The notes under the pieces are model-generated. The model did not search any database, was not told where the DNA came from, and worked only from the letters and a program-made list of their open reading frames with translations. A program made the translations under genes and the position numbers. From assembly GCA_017404785.1 (NCBI GenBank), contig JAFRBQ010000008.1:230212-294211 (forward strand): DNA of 64,000 bases, in the 5' to 3' direction. This document shows, piece after piece, positions 15,356-23,008 of the stretch. Source of the stretch: Erysipelotrichaceae bacterium. Its GTDB lineage: Bacteria; Bacillota_I; Bacilli_A; Erysipelotrichales; Erysipelotrichaceae. The number at the start of each line of letters is the position of its first letter. Within the stretch, counting starts at the first letter, position 1.

Positions 15356-16387
15356 ATGTGTACAAGTATCGTAGTCAATAAGAAGAAGACGATCATTGGC
15401 TGGAATCTGGATATTCTGGATATGGAATATCGGATCAATGAGAATGACGATGGTGTCTACATCGAGATAAGCGATGCCAAAGAAGGCTGGATGCCTTTGT
15501 TTGGCGGTAACAGCCGAGGTGATTTTGTTGGCATGCCTACCTGCTGGCCCTTTGATCAAAGAAGCGATCCCATCTCAGATGAAATCAGTATCATAAACCT
15601 CGATATCGATCTGCTGCTCAAGAAAAAGACTTTGAAACAGATAAAGGAATACGTTGAAAACAATCCAGTCTGCAGTGTTCCTGGTATGACTTTCATGGGA
15701 GCTCTGTCGGATAAGGACGGCAATGTCCTGCATATAATTCCGGGACAGGGATTCAAATATTATGAAAGACCGGAGTATAAAATCCTGACCAATTTTTCGC
15801 CTTTTAAAGGAGACAGTGAAAAACATCCTTGGATGGGCCTTGATCGCTATGAAAAGGCAGAAGAGATGCTGAAAAAGGCAGGCGATGATTTTGCGGTAGC
15901 TGACTGCTTTGAGGTACTGAAAGCTGTATCTCAGGAAATATGTCCGACGGTCGTATCAATGGTATTTGATATTGATGAGAATACGATCTACTGGTGTGAA
16001 AACAGGGACTATGAAAATATAAAGAAACATTTATTCATAAAAGACAACAGAAACATCGGCTATTGCGGCATAGATTGTTTTAAATGTGATGCTTATCTGG
16101 CAACAGTAAACAACGATGATGAACTGCGTGAAAAGACAGCAAAACTGTGGAGTGAATTGAATCAGACCAAGATCTTTCCGGAACAGATCAACTGTCAGGG
16201 ATGCCGTTTTGACGGAAAGAAGACTTTCTTCTGTGATCAGCTCTGTGAGATCCGCAAATGTGCCATGAAAAACGATGTCGAAACATGCGCTTCATGCGAC
16301 AAAATGAATGATTGCGATATTCTTTCCAGGATCACTATCAACAATCCTGAAGCAAAAAGAAATCTTGAAAAGCTGAAGGATAATTAA
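15356..16387 (+). CDS. Ntn hydrolase (choloylglycine-hydrolase-like) fused to DUF3795
   Basis: A 343-residue two-domain protein. The N-terminal part starts MCTSIVVN, so removal of Met would expose a nucleophile Cys as in the linear amide C-N hydrolase/choloylglycine hydrolase family; GWNLDILDMEY, NSRGDFVGMP and VPGMTFMGALSD fit that fold. From about residue 232 a Cys-rich DUF3795 domain follows (NIGYCGIDCFKCDAYLAT, then CQGCR, CDQLC, CAMK and CASC), a probable metal-binding module. GGAG precedes the ATG. It is the third gene of the TetR operon. The fusion is unusual; the substrate could be an acylated small molecule or peptide, but this is inference. Confidence 0.78.
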   Translation: MCTSIVVNKKKTIIGWNLDILDMEYRINENDDGVYIEISDAKEGWMPLFGGNSRGDFVGMPTCWPFDQRSDPISDEISIINLDIDLLLKKKTLKQIKEYVENNPVCSVPGMTFMGALSDKDGNVLHIIPGQGFKYYERPEYKILTNFSPFKGDSEKHPWMGLDRYEKAEEMLKKAGDDFAVADCFEVLKAVSQEICPTVVSMVFDIDENTIYWCENRDYENIKKHLFIKDNRNIGYCGIDCFKCDAYLATVNNDDELREKTAKLWSELNQTKIFPEQINCQGCRFDGKKTFFCDQLCEIRKCAMKNDVETCASCDKMNDCDILSRITINNPEAKRNLEKLKDN

Positions 16388-16403
16388 ACAAAAAACAAAA
16401 GAA

Positions 16404-16439
16404 TAAAAAAAACAGCTATCCGGTTTTGGATAGCTGTTT
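16404..16439 (-). terminator. Terminator of the DUF4430 lipoprotein gene
   Basis: A 12-bp perfect stem AAACAGCTATCC / GGATAGCTGTTT with a 6-nt loop. The T run (complement of 16404-16410) is on the minus strand; the plus strand has only a short T tract. Confidence 0.85.
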
Positions 16440-16452
16440 GCATGATTATAGC

Positions 16453-17475
16453 TTACTTGGCATCAAGATAATAGGCCAGGTTGAGCAATGATGCGTTTTC
16501 GATTTTGGCGTTGCCTTCAAGATCTGCATACCATTGAACTACATAGATGTTGGTAACAGGATTCTGAGTGACAGTTTCACCTCTTACAATGCCAATGTAG
16601 TTGGTACCATTTACGACCTGTTTTGCGACCAGTACGATCGGATTGAACTTCATACCGGTATAGCTTTCCATGGCTTTTTCAAATGATGTCTGAGCAGCTT
16701 CATCTGAGAACATGCCTGCCTTGCCTGTAGTTGTGGCAGTCCAACCGCCGAACAGATGCTGATTTTCTTCGCCGGTAGTCAGGACATAGTCAGGTTCGAT
16801 CTCAATTGCCGAAAGCAATTCAACATCGCCTTTGGTATTCTTGTTGATCTTGACGATATAGAATGATTTCTTCGGGTTGGCTGTGACGGTCGTACCCTGA
16901 GCCAGATAGGCGTAGTTTGTACCATTTACGACCTGGGTAGCGATGACCTGGATCGGTGTATAGCCAACGCCTACCAGACCTTCGATAGCTTTTTCAAATA
17001 TCTGTTTTTCTTCTTCGCCTAACAGCTGAGTATATCCATCAACACCTTCCCAGCCGCCGACCTTTGTATCGGTTTTTTCAGCGGTATAGATGAATGAATA
17101 CAGGACGCCATCTTCGACCGGAACGTTTTCCACTGTTCTGTTTACTGATTCGCCACGGACACAGAAATCCCAGTATGTGCCCTGATCAAGCGATGTCTCG
17201 ATACCATTGATGGTTTTGACGACTTTGTAGCCGCCGATATCCATCGTGTCAAATGTGAAATTGGCACTCTTATCTGCTGAAAGTTCGTTCAGAACATCAT
17301 ATACCGTGCCGGCATCAGTAGCCAGATTATAGTTCTTTTCTTCACCGTTATTGTCTACGACTTTGATCATGACTTTGTTTTTGCCATTGCCGATGACTTC
17401 TTCCTTCTTGCCTGTGCAGGCAGAAAGAGTCAGACCCATCAGTAATGCCAATAATAATACAGTAATCTTTTTCAT
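16453..17475 (-). CDS. DUF4430 lipoprotein with two cystatin-like repeats
   Basis: A 340-residue lipoprotein. The signal peptide ends at LTLSAC (Cys near residue 20). Residues about 30-140 form a DUF4430 (transcobalamin C-terminal-like) domain: VMIKVVDNNGEEKNYN...GTVYDVLNEL...YWDFCVRGESV. Two repeats of about 105 residues follow, each with an identical QVVNGTNY motif (181-188 and 286-293), the same as the first binding loop of animal cystatins, and each ends in a long beta-strand segment (FYIVKIN / IYVVQWY). Each repeat also has a helix before the motif (EKAIEGLVG / EKAMESYTG). AGGAGG lies 8 bases before the ATG. It may inhibit Cys peptidases or bind small molecules at the surface; neither is proven. 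Confidence 0.82.
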   Translation of the reverse strand: MKKITVLLLALLMGLTLSACTGKKEEVIGNGKNKVMIKVVDNNGEEKNYNLATDAGTVYDVLNELSADKSANFTFDTMDIGGYKVVKTINGIETSLDQGTYWDFCVRGESVNRTVENVPVEDGVLYSFIYTAEKTDTKVGGWEGVDGYTQLLGEEEKQIFEKAIEGLVGVGYTPIQVIATQVVNGTNYAYLAQGTTVTANPKKSFYIVKINKNTKGDVELLSAIEIEPDYVLTTGEENQHLFGGWTATTTGKAGMFSDEAAQTSFEKAMESYTGMKFNPIVLVAKQVVNGTNYIGIVRGETVTQNPVTNIYVVQWYADLEGNAKIENASLLNLAYYLDAK

Positions 17476-17675
17476 TGAAAATAACCTCCTCTTATTATCG
17501 GTTTAGGGAACATAAACTGTTCCACTTAAATTATACGATAGAGAAAATAAACGTGTCAGTTGCCGATGTTTTCCGTTCAGATCTTTTTACTTCGTTTTTT
17601 TTATGGCACTTCTTGAAGATAAAAGGCTATATACTGAATATTTATTGGGCTGATATTTAGGTCAAAATACATTAA

Positions 17676-17681
17676 TATAAT
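17676..17681 (+). promoter_or_regulatory. Probable -10 site of the amidohydrolase gene
   Basis: TATAAT about 46 nt before the ATG, inside the 250-nt divergent region from 17476 to 17726. A clear -35 is not visible. Nothing else in this region is convincing. Confidence 0.4.
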
Positions 17682-17726
17682 ATTGAGCATATAAGTTTTA
17701 TCAAAATAATAGCGGGGGAACAATTT

Positions 17727-19007
17727 ATGAAATACGCATTTGTTAACGGGTATATTCTTGATGGCACCAGGGATATGGAGGCAATGAAAGACAAGATCGT
17801 CCTGGTAAATGGCAAGAAGATCGAAGATATCGTCGATAAGGGCCATGATCTAAGTAGTTATGAAGTCATTGATCTTCAGGGTCAGTATCTGCTTCCTGGC
17901 CTTATCAATATGCATGTCCATCTGGCCGGCAATGGCAAGCCGCAGAAAAAACAGCGGGACAATACCAAACTGGTCAATCTGATCTTCTCCAATCCGATCA
18001 GTGCCAGAGTCGCATATTATCTGGTCAGAGAATACGCCTCCATTGAATTGAACAGCGGTGTTACGACGATCAGAACTGTTGGTGGTCTAAAAGATCTTGA
18101 TTCAAAGATCAGAGATGAGATCAACGAAGGAAAGATCGCCGGTCCAAGGATCATCTGTTCGAATGAAGGCATATCCGTTCCGCATGGACACATGGCCGGT
18201 TCGGTTGCGATAACTGCCCGCAGTATCGAAGAAGCCAAGAAACATGTTGACCATCTGAAAGATAAGAAGGCCGATTTTATCAAACTGATGATCACGGGTG
18301 GTGTAATGGATGCCAAAGAAAAAGGCGTACCGGGACAGATGAAGATGGATCCTGAAATGATAAAAGAAGTATGTGACTATGCCCATAGTCTTGGATATAT
18401 CGTGGCAGCCCATGTAGAATCAAGCGAAGGTGTAAGAGCTGCACTTGAAAATGGTGTCGATTCCATCGAACACGGTGCTGTTCTTGATGAACATATGATC
18501 GAGCTTTTCAAGAAGAAGAATGCCTTTGTGACGACGACTATCTCACCGGCTCTTCCTTATGCGCTGTTTGATCGAAGCATCTCCAACGCTTCGGAAGTCG
18601 AACAGTATAACGGAAACGTCGTCTTTGAAGGTATCGTTGAATGTTCAAAGACCTGTATCGAAAACGATATCCCGGTCGCTTTAGGCAACGACGTTGGCTG
18701 TCCATGGGTCTCGCAGTATGACTTCTGGAGAGAGCTGGTATATTTCCATAAATACGTCGGTGTATCAAATCAATATGCTTTATATTCAGCTACTTTGAAT
18801 AATGCCAGACTGGCGGGGGTCGATGATGTGACCGGTTCGATAGAAAAAGGCAAGGATGCGGATCTGATCGTTGTAAAGGACAATCCTCTGGAAGATCTTC
18901 ATACCTTGAGAACTGTGAAGATGGTCATGGCCAGAGGCGATCTGTTGAAAGATCCAAAGGTCAAGAGAAAAGCTGAAGTTGACGAGCAGCTGGATAAATT
19001 CATGTAG
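17727..19007 (+). CDS. Amidohydrolase family metal-dependent hydrolase
   Basis: A 426-residue TIM-barrel amidohydrolase of the imidazolonepropionase/Xaa-Pro dipeptidase-like group. It has the N-terminal metal motif GLINMHVHL at residues 58-66, a carboxylated-Lys region FIKLMITGGV near 190, AAHVES near 228 and SIEHGAV near 248 as further metal ligands, and the closing Asp in GNDVGCPW near 318. It ends with the usual small beta-sandwich (GSIEKGKDADLIVVKDNPL). It has no signal peptide and should be cytoplasmic. GGGGG precedes the ATG by about eight bases. It probably cleaves a cyclic amide or a dipeptide; substrate is not determined. Confidence 0.9.
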   Translation: MKYAFVNGYILDGTRDMEAMKDKIVLVNGKKIEDIVDKGHDLSSYEVIDLQGQYLLPGLINMHVHLAGNGKPQKKQRDNTKLVNLIFSNPISARVAYYLVREYASIELNSGVTTIRTVGGLKDLDSKIRDEINEGKIAGPRIICSNEGISVPHGHMAGSVAITARSIEEAKKHVDHLKDKKADFIKLMITGGVMDAKEKGVPGQMKMDPEMIKEVCDYAHSLGYIVAAHVESSEGVRAALENGVDSIEHGAVLDEHMIELFKKKNAFVTTTISPALPYALFDRSISNASEVEQYNGNVVFEGIVECSKTCIENDIPVALGNDVGCPWVSQYDFWRELVYFHKYVGVSNQYALYSATLNNARLAGVDDVTGSIEKGKDADLIVVKDNPLEDLHTLRTVKMVMARGDLLKDPKVKRKAEVDEQLDKFM

Positions 19008-19031
19008 CTGTTTTTGGAGATATTCTTTTTT

Positions 19032-20033
19032 ATGAAGATAAAAAAAGGAAAACTTATTATGATCACAATGTTATCGACGATCCTGACGTTAGCACTTTTT
19101 GGCTGTCAGAAAGAGGAACCGGTCAGTGGAGGAACTACGGACAAGAGCGATCCCAACGCACCAAAAAAGATCGAGTCAAAAGATATAGCTGAGTTCAGTA
19201 TCAACTTCTATCATGAAACAAGAAAGAATGTGAATGAAGATCATTTCTTTGAGTTTGAGATCAAGAAGGATGAAAAGGATATTCTGAAGGCAAGCGAAAA
19301 AAGACTGGGCATAACTTATGAAGCTGACAGAAAACTGCTTGATGATCTGCAGAGCGTGATTGATAAATATGAACTGGTTTTACAGAATGGCTACTACAGA
19401 ATCACGGCTGGACTACCTCCCGAGTTTGATCCTTCGACTCTGTCAGTGATTTATGAATCGGGAGAAAAACTGAGCTTCACCAAAAACAATGATCCTTCCG
19501 ATAAATACACTGCAGCTTTCTATGATGTCTTTGCCGCGTGGTTTGCTGAAAAAGGCGATGATTCGCTCTATCCTCGAAAGATCGAAAAACCTTTAGTCAG
19601 GATAAATATCAGGATCTGTGAGAAGGATATCTATTATGAATACGGACCGATCAAGGTGATGCCGGAGGAGATGAAAGATGGTCAGGAATTCATGCTCCAG
19701 AAAAATATCTATGATGATATGAATAAGAAGAGCCTTGAGGACAGACTGATCGCTATTCCTGAAGACTACTATCAGAAGATCGACGAGATCCTGAATAAGT
19801 ATGATCTTTATCGCAGATATGAATTCAGTTATTTCAGCCACAGTGATGGATTCTATGGCTTCAATGAAGACTTTGATGAAAACGAAGAAGATAAGGCTGA
19901 TTTCATAGATATCTACATTCAATATGAAGACGGGCCGATCATGAACATCGAGACCAGAAAGGAAAGCGAAATAACAGCGATGAAGGATCTGCTTGATGAT
20001 CTTGCCGCATATCATGATGCGCTGTTTGAATAG
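19032..20033 (+). CDS. Lipoprotein, function unknown
   Basis: A 333-residue lipoprotein. The ATG at 19032 gives MKIKKGKLIMITML, a hydrophobic core and lipobox LALFGC; TTGGAG lies 12 bases before it, and a TTG at 19014 is in frame but less likely. The mature part is highly charged and aromatic (EFSINFYHETRKN, YDVFAAWFAEKGDDSLYP, YEFSYFSHSDGFYGFNED) and looks like two related beta-sheet halves, each beginning with a strand-rich acidic segment. I do not recognise the family. It follows the amidohydrolase by 25 bases, and may be co-transcribed. Confidence 0.75.
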   Translation: MKIKKGKLIMITMLSTILTLALFGCQKEEPVSGGTTDKSDPNAPKKIESKDIAEFSINFYHETRKNVNEDHFFEFEIKKDEKDILKASEKRLGITYEADRKLLDDLQSVIDKYELVLQNGYYRITAGLPPEFDPSTLSVIYESGEKLSFTKNNDPSDKYTAAFYDVFAAWFAEKGDDSLYPRKIEKPLVRINIRICEKDIYYEYGPIKVMPEEMKDGQEFMLQKNIYDDMNKKSLEDRLIAIPEDYYQKIDEILNKYDLYRRYEFSYFSHSDGFYGFNEDFDENEEDKADFIDIYIQYEDGPIMNIETRKESEITAMKDLLDDLAAYHDALFE

Positions 20034-20047
20034 TTATTTTAGAAAAT

Positions 20048-20452
20048 ATGGATAATTCAACTGAAGAGTATTTCATAAAAACTTTCATCAGAAAAAGCCG
20101 TCAGGAAAGACTGTTTCATGAACTGACAAATGAAAAGAAAAGGTACAGAGGTATTGACCGTTTCTGTCATCAGGCATCAGGACTTATCGACCTTTCAAAG
20201 GTAGTGATGAAAGATGATGATCTTGTATCCGGTAATGCTTTTGAAAAGTTCATTGAGAAACATGAACAGGATTGTTATGTGCTTTCTACGGATTCTTTTC
20301 TGAATGAAAGGATGATCTCTTTACAGGAGGCAGTTGATCAGGCAAATATGTCGACTGAAGCTGTTTTGATCATCGGAAAAGGCTTTGCGATCGTGTTTGG
20401 CGAAGCGATGAAGAAAGGAAGAGACAGATTCTTACTTGCGGAAGAAAAATAA
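20048..20452 (+). CDS. Small cytoplasmic protein, function unknown
   Basis: A 134-residue soluble, helical protein beginning MDNSTEEYFIKTFIRKSRQE. It has no signal peptide or membrane helix. The ending (ISLQEAVDQANMSTEAVLII..., FGEAMKKGRDRFLLAEEK) has a mixed alpha/beta look. There is no good ribosome site; the stop of the previous gene lies 14 bases before its start, so translation may be coupled. I do not recognise the family. Confidence 0.65.
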   Translation: MDNSTEEYFIKTFIRKSRQERLFHELTNEKKRYRGIDRFCHQASGLIDLSKVVMKDDDLVSGNAFEKFIEKHEQDCYVLSTDSFLNERMISLQEAVDQANMSTEAVLIIGKGFAIVFGEAMKKGRDRFLLAEEK

Positions 20453-20539
20453 GAGAAAGACTTGTCAATTCAGGCTGATGGTATTGGTATATAATTAGAT
20501 TAAGAATACTGTTATATACAATTTATAGAAGGGGGACTT

Positions 20540-21361
20540 ATGGGTTTATTTGATAAGAAATACTGTGATATCTGTGGCAATGAGATTAAATTCTTGGGAA
20601 ACAAGAAACTTGATGACGGCAATATGTGCAAGGATTGCGCAGCCAAGCTCTCGCCATGGTTCAGCGGCAGAAGACACACAAGTGTAGCGGCGATCAAGGA
20701 ACAGCTGGAATACCGCGCCAAGAATGAAGAACAGCTGAAATTCTTCAATCCTTCCAAGATCATCGGCAAGAGATACAAGGTTTATATTGATGAAGGCAAG
20801 AGGCAGTTTGCGGTAAGCAGTTCCTCAAACTGGCGCAATGCCAACCCTGATCTGATCAGTTTCGATGCGATCAGAGATATCAAGATCGATATCGATGAAG
20901 ACAGAGATGAGATCATGGATAAGGATGCTGAAGGCAAGGAGATCAGTTTCAACCCGCCAAAATACGAATACGAATACAAATTCAGTGTCAATATCGGTGT
21001 TGTAAACAAGTTCTTTGATGATATGGATTTTGAGCTTACCAGCGATCGTCCTGAAGATCCGGTCAGCGAACCATACAGAGAATATGTCGAAATGGCCAAG
21101 GATATCGTCAAGACTCTTACCGGCAAGGACTTTGTCGAAGACCGCAGTGAATTCACTTATCCAGGCAATGGAACAGCTGCAGAAGCTGATGGTGAATGGT
21201 ATTGCCCTAAATGTGGAACCAAGAACAATGGCAATTACTGTATGAAATGCGGAACAGAAAGACCTAATGTCTTTACACCGTTCTTCTGTTCAAAGTGCGG
21301 CGAAAAGATCACTTCGCCGGATATGGCTTTCTGCCCTAAGTGTGGAAATAAACTGAAATAA
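20540..21361 (+). CDS. DUF4428-like zinc-ribbon protein
   Basis: A 273-residue soluble protein with a zinc motif at each end. The N-terminal part (residues 9-33: CDICGNEI...DGNMCKDC) matches DUF4428. A beta-rich middle domain (residues 70-205) has a YKFSVNIGVV strand. Two zinc ribbons close the protein: CPKCG/CMKCG around 218-235 and CSKCG/CPKCG around 251-270. AGAAGGGGG lies 6 bases before the ATG. A middle region of this type (PH-like) binds ligands in other families, but no target is evident. It is monocistronic; weak hairpin sequence follows the stop. Confidence 0.82.
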   Translation: MGLFDKKYCDICGNEIKFLGNKKLDDGNMCKDCAAKLSPWFSGRRHTSVAAIKEQLEYRAKNEEQLKFFNPSKIIGKRYKVYIDEGKRQFAVSSSSNWRNANPDLISFDAIRDIKIDIDEDRDEIMDKDAEGKEISFNPPKYEYEYKFSVNIGVVNKFFDDMDFELTSDRPEDPVSEPYREYVEMAKDIVKTLTGKDFVEDRSEFTYPGNGTAAEADGEWYCPKCGTKNNGNYCMKCGTERPNVFTPFFCSKCGEKITSPDMAFCPKCGNKLK

Positions 21362-21432
21362 TGATGAGCTCCTTAGCGAGCTTCTCATTTCCAATCTGTT
21401 AGAATTAAATTAGAAAAGAGGAGAATAATATA

Positions 21433-21807
21433 ATGGAAATGAAGTTTTATCGTTGTGCTAAGTGCGGCCAGATGGTTGCGATAGTTGAAAAGAAGGGCTG
21501 CCCGATCATGTGCTGCGGTCAGGCTATGGAAGAGATCATTCCTGGCACTACTGATGCAGCTGCTGAGAAGCATGTCCCAGTCATCAGACAGGAAGGCAAC
21601 CTTGTTACAGTAACAGTTGGCGAAGTTGAACATCCAATGATCCCTGAACATTACATTGAATGGATCGCTTTACAGACCAAACAGGGCAATCAGCGCAAGA
21701 AACTGAATCCGGGCGAGAAACCTGAAGCTGTATTTGCGCTGGTCGATGGTGACGAAGTAGTTGCGGCCTATGCATATTGCAACCTGCACTCACTCTGGAA
21801 GGCATAA
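21433..21807 (+). CDS. dfx: Desulfoferrodoxin (superoxide reductase)
   Basis: A 124-residue two-iron protein. Residues 8-29 hold the desulforedoxin-type centre (CAKCG at 8-12 and the CC pair near 27-28). The superoxide reductase domain has the conserved His/Cys iron ligands in EKHVPVI, VEHPMIPEHYIEWI and CNLHSLW, so it is complete. It reduces superoxide to hydrogen peroxide without producing oxygen, as in anaerobes. GAGGAG lies about nine bases before the ATG. The gene stands alone between a zinc-ribbon gene and a CDF transporter. Confidence 0.96.
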   Translation: MEMKFYRCAKCGQMVAIVEKKGCPIMCCGQAMEEIIPGTTDAAAEKHVPVIRQEGNLVTVTVGEVEHPMIPEHYIEWIALQTKQGNQRKKLNPGEKPEAVFALVDGDEVVAAYAYCNLHSLWKA

Positions 21808-21835
21808 TAACTTAAAAAATAAGGCATAACACTAG

Positions 21836-21861
21836 GCCCTGCGAAAGCAGGGCGTTATAAT
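21836..21861 (+). promoter_or_regulatory. GNRA hairpin and leaderless promoter of the CDF gene
   Basis: GCCCTGC / GCAGGGC with a GAAA tetraloop (21836-21853) is probably the dfx terminator, though its T run is short. Directly after it TATAAT (21856-21861) stands 7 nt before the ATG of the next gene, which has no ribosome site. That arrangement predicts a leaderless message. Confidence 0.55.
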
Positions 21862-21868
21862 ATTTGAT

Positions 21869-23002
21869 ATGAGCTTAATATATAAACTGTTTAAATTGGA
21901 TAGAAATTCAAGGGAAGGCGTTGTATCAGCAACATCCATCCTTTCGATCATCGTCAATATCTCGGTTGCCTTGCTTAAGGTCGTTGTCGGTATTCTGGCA
22001 GCATCCATCGCCATTATTTCCGAAGGTGTCAACAACGCTACGGATGCTCTGTCATCACTATTGACACTTATCGGCATCAAACTTGCCAACCGCAAGCCAA
22101 ACAAGGAACATCCTTTTGGCTATGGCCGCATGGAATATATCACCAACCTGATCATTTCTGCGATCATCATTCTTTCCGGTACTTATACATTGAAGGATTC
22201 CGTTGTGAAGATCTTCTTCCCGGAAGAGCTGAATACGACACTTCTTTCGATCATCCTGGTGGCAGTTTCTGCAGTGATCAAGTATGTGCTTGGTACCTAT
22301 ACGATATCTCAGGGCAAGAAGGTCAATTCCGATACTCTGATCGCTGTCGGTATGGATTGCCGCAACGATTCCTTTGTCTCACTGGTGACTATCGGTGTTT
22401 CGCTTGTCTATATCCTGTTTGGCAAGAATATCGATGCCTTTGCGGGTGTCTTTACTTCTTATCTGATCCTTAAAGCCGGTTATGAGATCATGTCCAAGAC
22501 GATCTCTGAACTTCTGGGTCAGCCAGCCGATGAAGAACTGGCCAGAGAACTGTACAGAAAGATCAGATCGACCGATGGTGTAATCAATGCGGTAGATATG
22601 GTCCTTCACAACTATGGACCGGATATGTATACCGGTTCAGTGAACGTTGAAGTCGATCACAAGATGACAGCTGCCCAGATCTTTGAATTCCTGAGAGTTC
22701 TGCAGGGCAAGATCTATGAAGAACATCGTGTCGCCATGGTCTTTGGTATCTATGCGGTCGATAATGATTCAAAGGATAACAAGAAACTCAGAAAACAGAT
22801 CACTGATTTTGCGAAAAGCAATCCGCATATCAAGTCTTACCATGCGGTATATTCTGATGCGAAGTCCAACAGTATCTATTGCGATATCGTCGTTGACTAT
22901 GATGCCGACCGTAAACAGATCTATCAGGATTTCTCCGCCTATCTTCAGGAACTTTATCCTGACAAGAACATTCAGGTCAATCTTGATACCGAATTTGTGT
23001 AG
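21869..23002 (+). CDS. Cation diffusion facilitator transporter
   Basis: A 377-residue transporter: six membrane helices (residues 20-195) and a C-terminal cytoplasmic domain. The metal-site region of TM2 reads SEGVNNATDAL and that of TM5 GMDCRNDSFVS, so metal-site A is N/D and D/D type rather than His-based, which resembles manganese- or iron-type members. The signature HPFGYGRMEYI follows TM2. The C-terminal domain (EHRVAMVFGIYAVD...) is longer than in typical CDF proteins and appears duplicated (a second RKQITDFAKSNPHI...VVDYDADRK segment). It has no ribosome site; see the leaderless promoter immediately upstream. Confidence 0.9.
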   Translation: MSLIYKLFKLDRNSREGVVSATSILSIIVNISVALLKVVVGILAASIAIISEGVNNATDALSSLLTLIGIKLANRKPNKEHPFGYGRMEYITNLIISAIIILSGTYTLKDSVVKIFFPEELNTTLLSIILVAVSAVIKYVLGTYTISQGKKVNSDTLIAVGMDCRNDSFVSLVTIGVSLVYILFGKNIDAFAGVFTSYLILKAGYEIMSKTISELLGQPADEELARELYRKIRSTDGVINAVDMVLHNYGPDMYTGSVNVEVDHKMTAAQIFEFLRVLQGKIYEEHRVAMVFGIYAVDNDSKDNKKLRKQITDFAKSNPHIKSYHAVYSDAKSNSIYCDIVVDYDADRKQIYQDFSAYLQELYPDKNIQVNLDTEFV

Positions 23003-23008
23003 TATCTG

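Noticed and set aside
17475-17660. 61-codon plus-strand frame upstream of the amidohydrolase
   Set aside because: It has no ribosome site and overlaps the leader of the divergent lipoprotein gene, and its composition is not protein-like.
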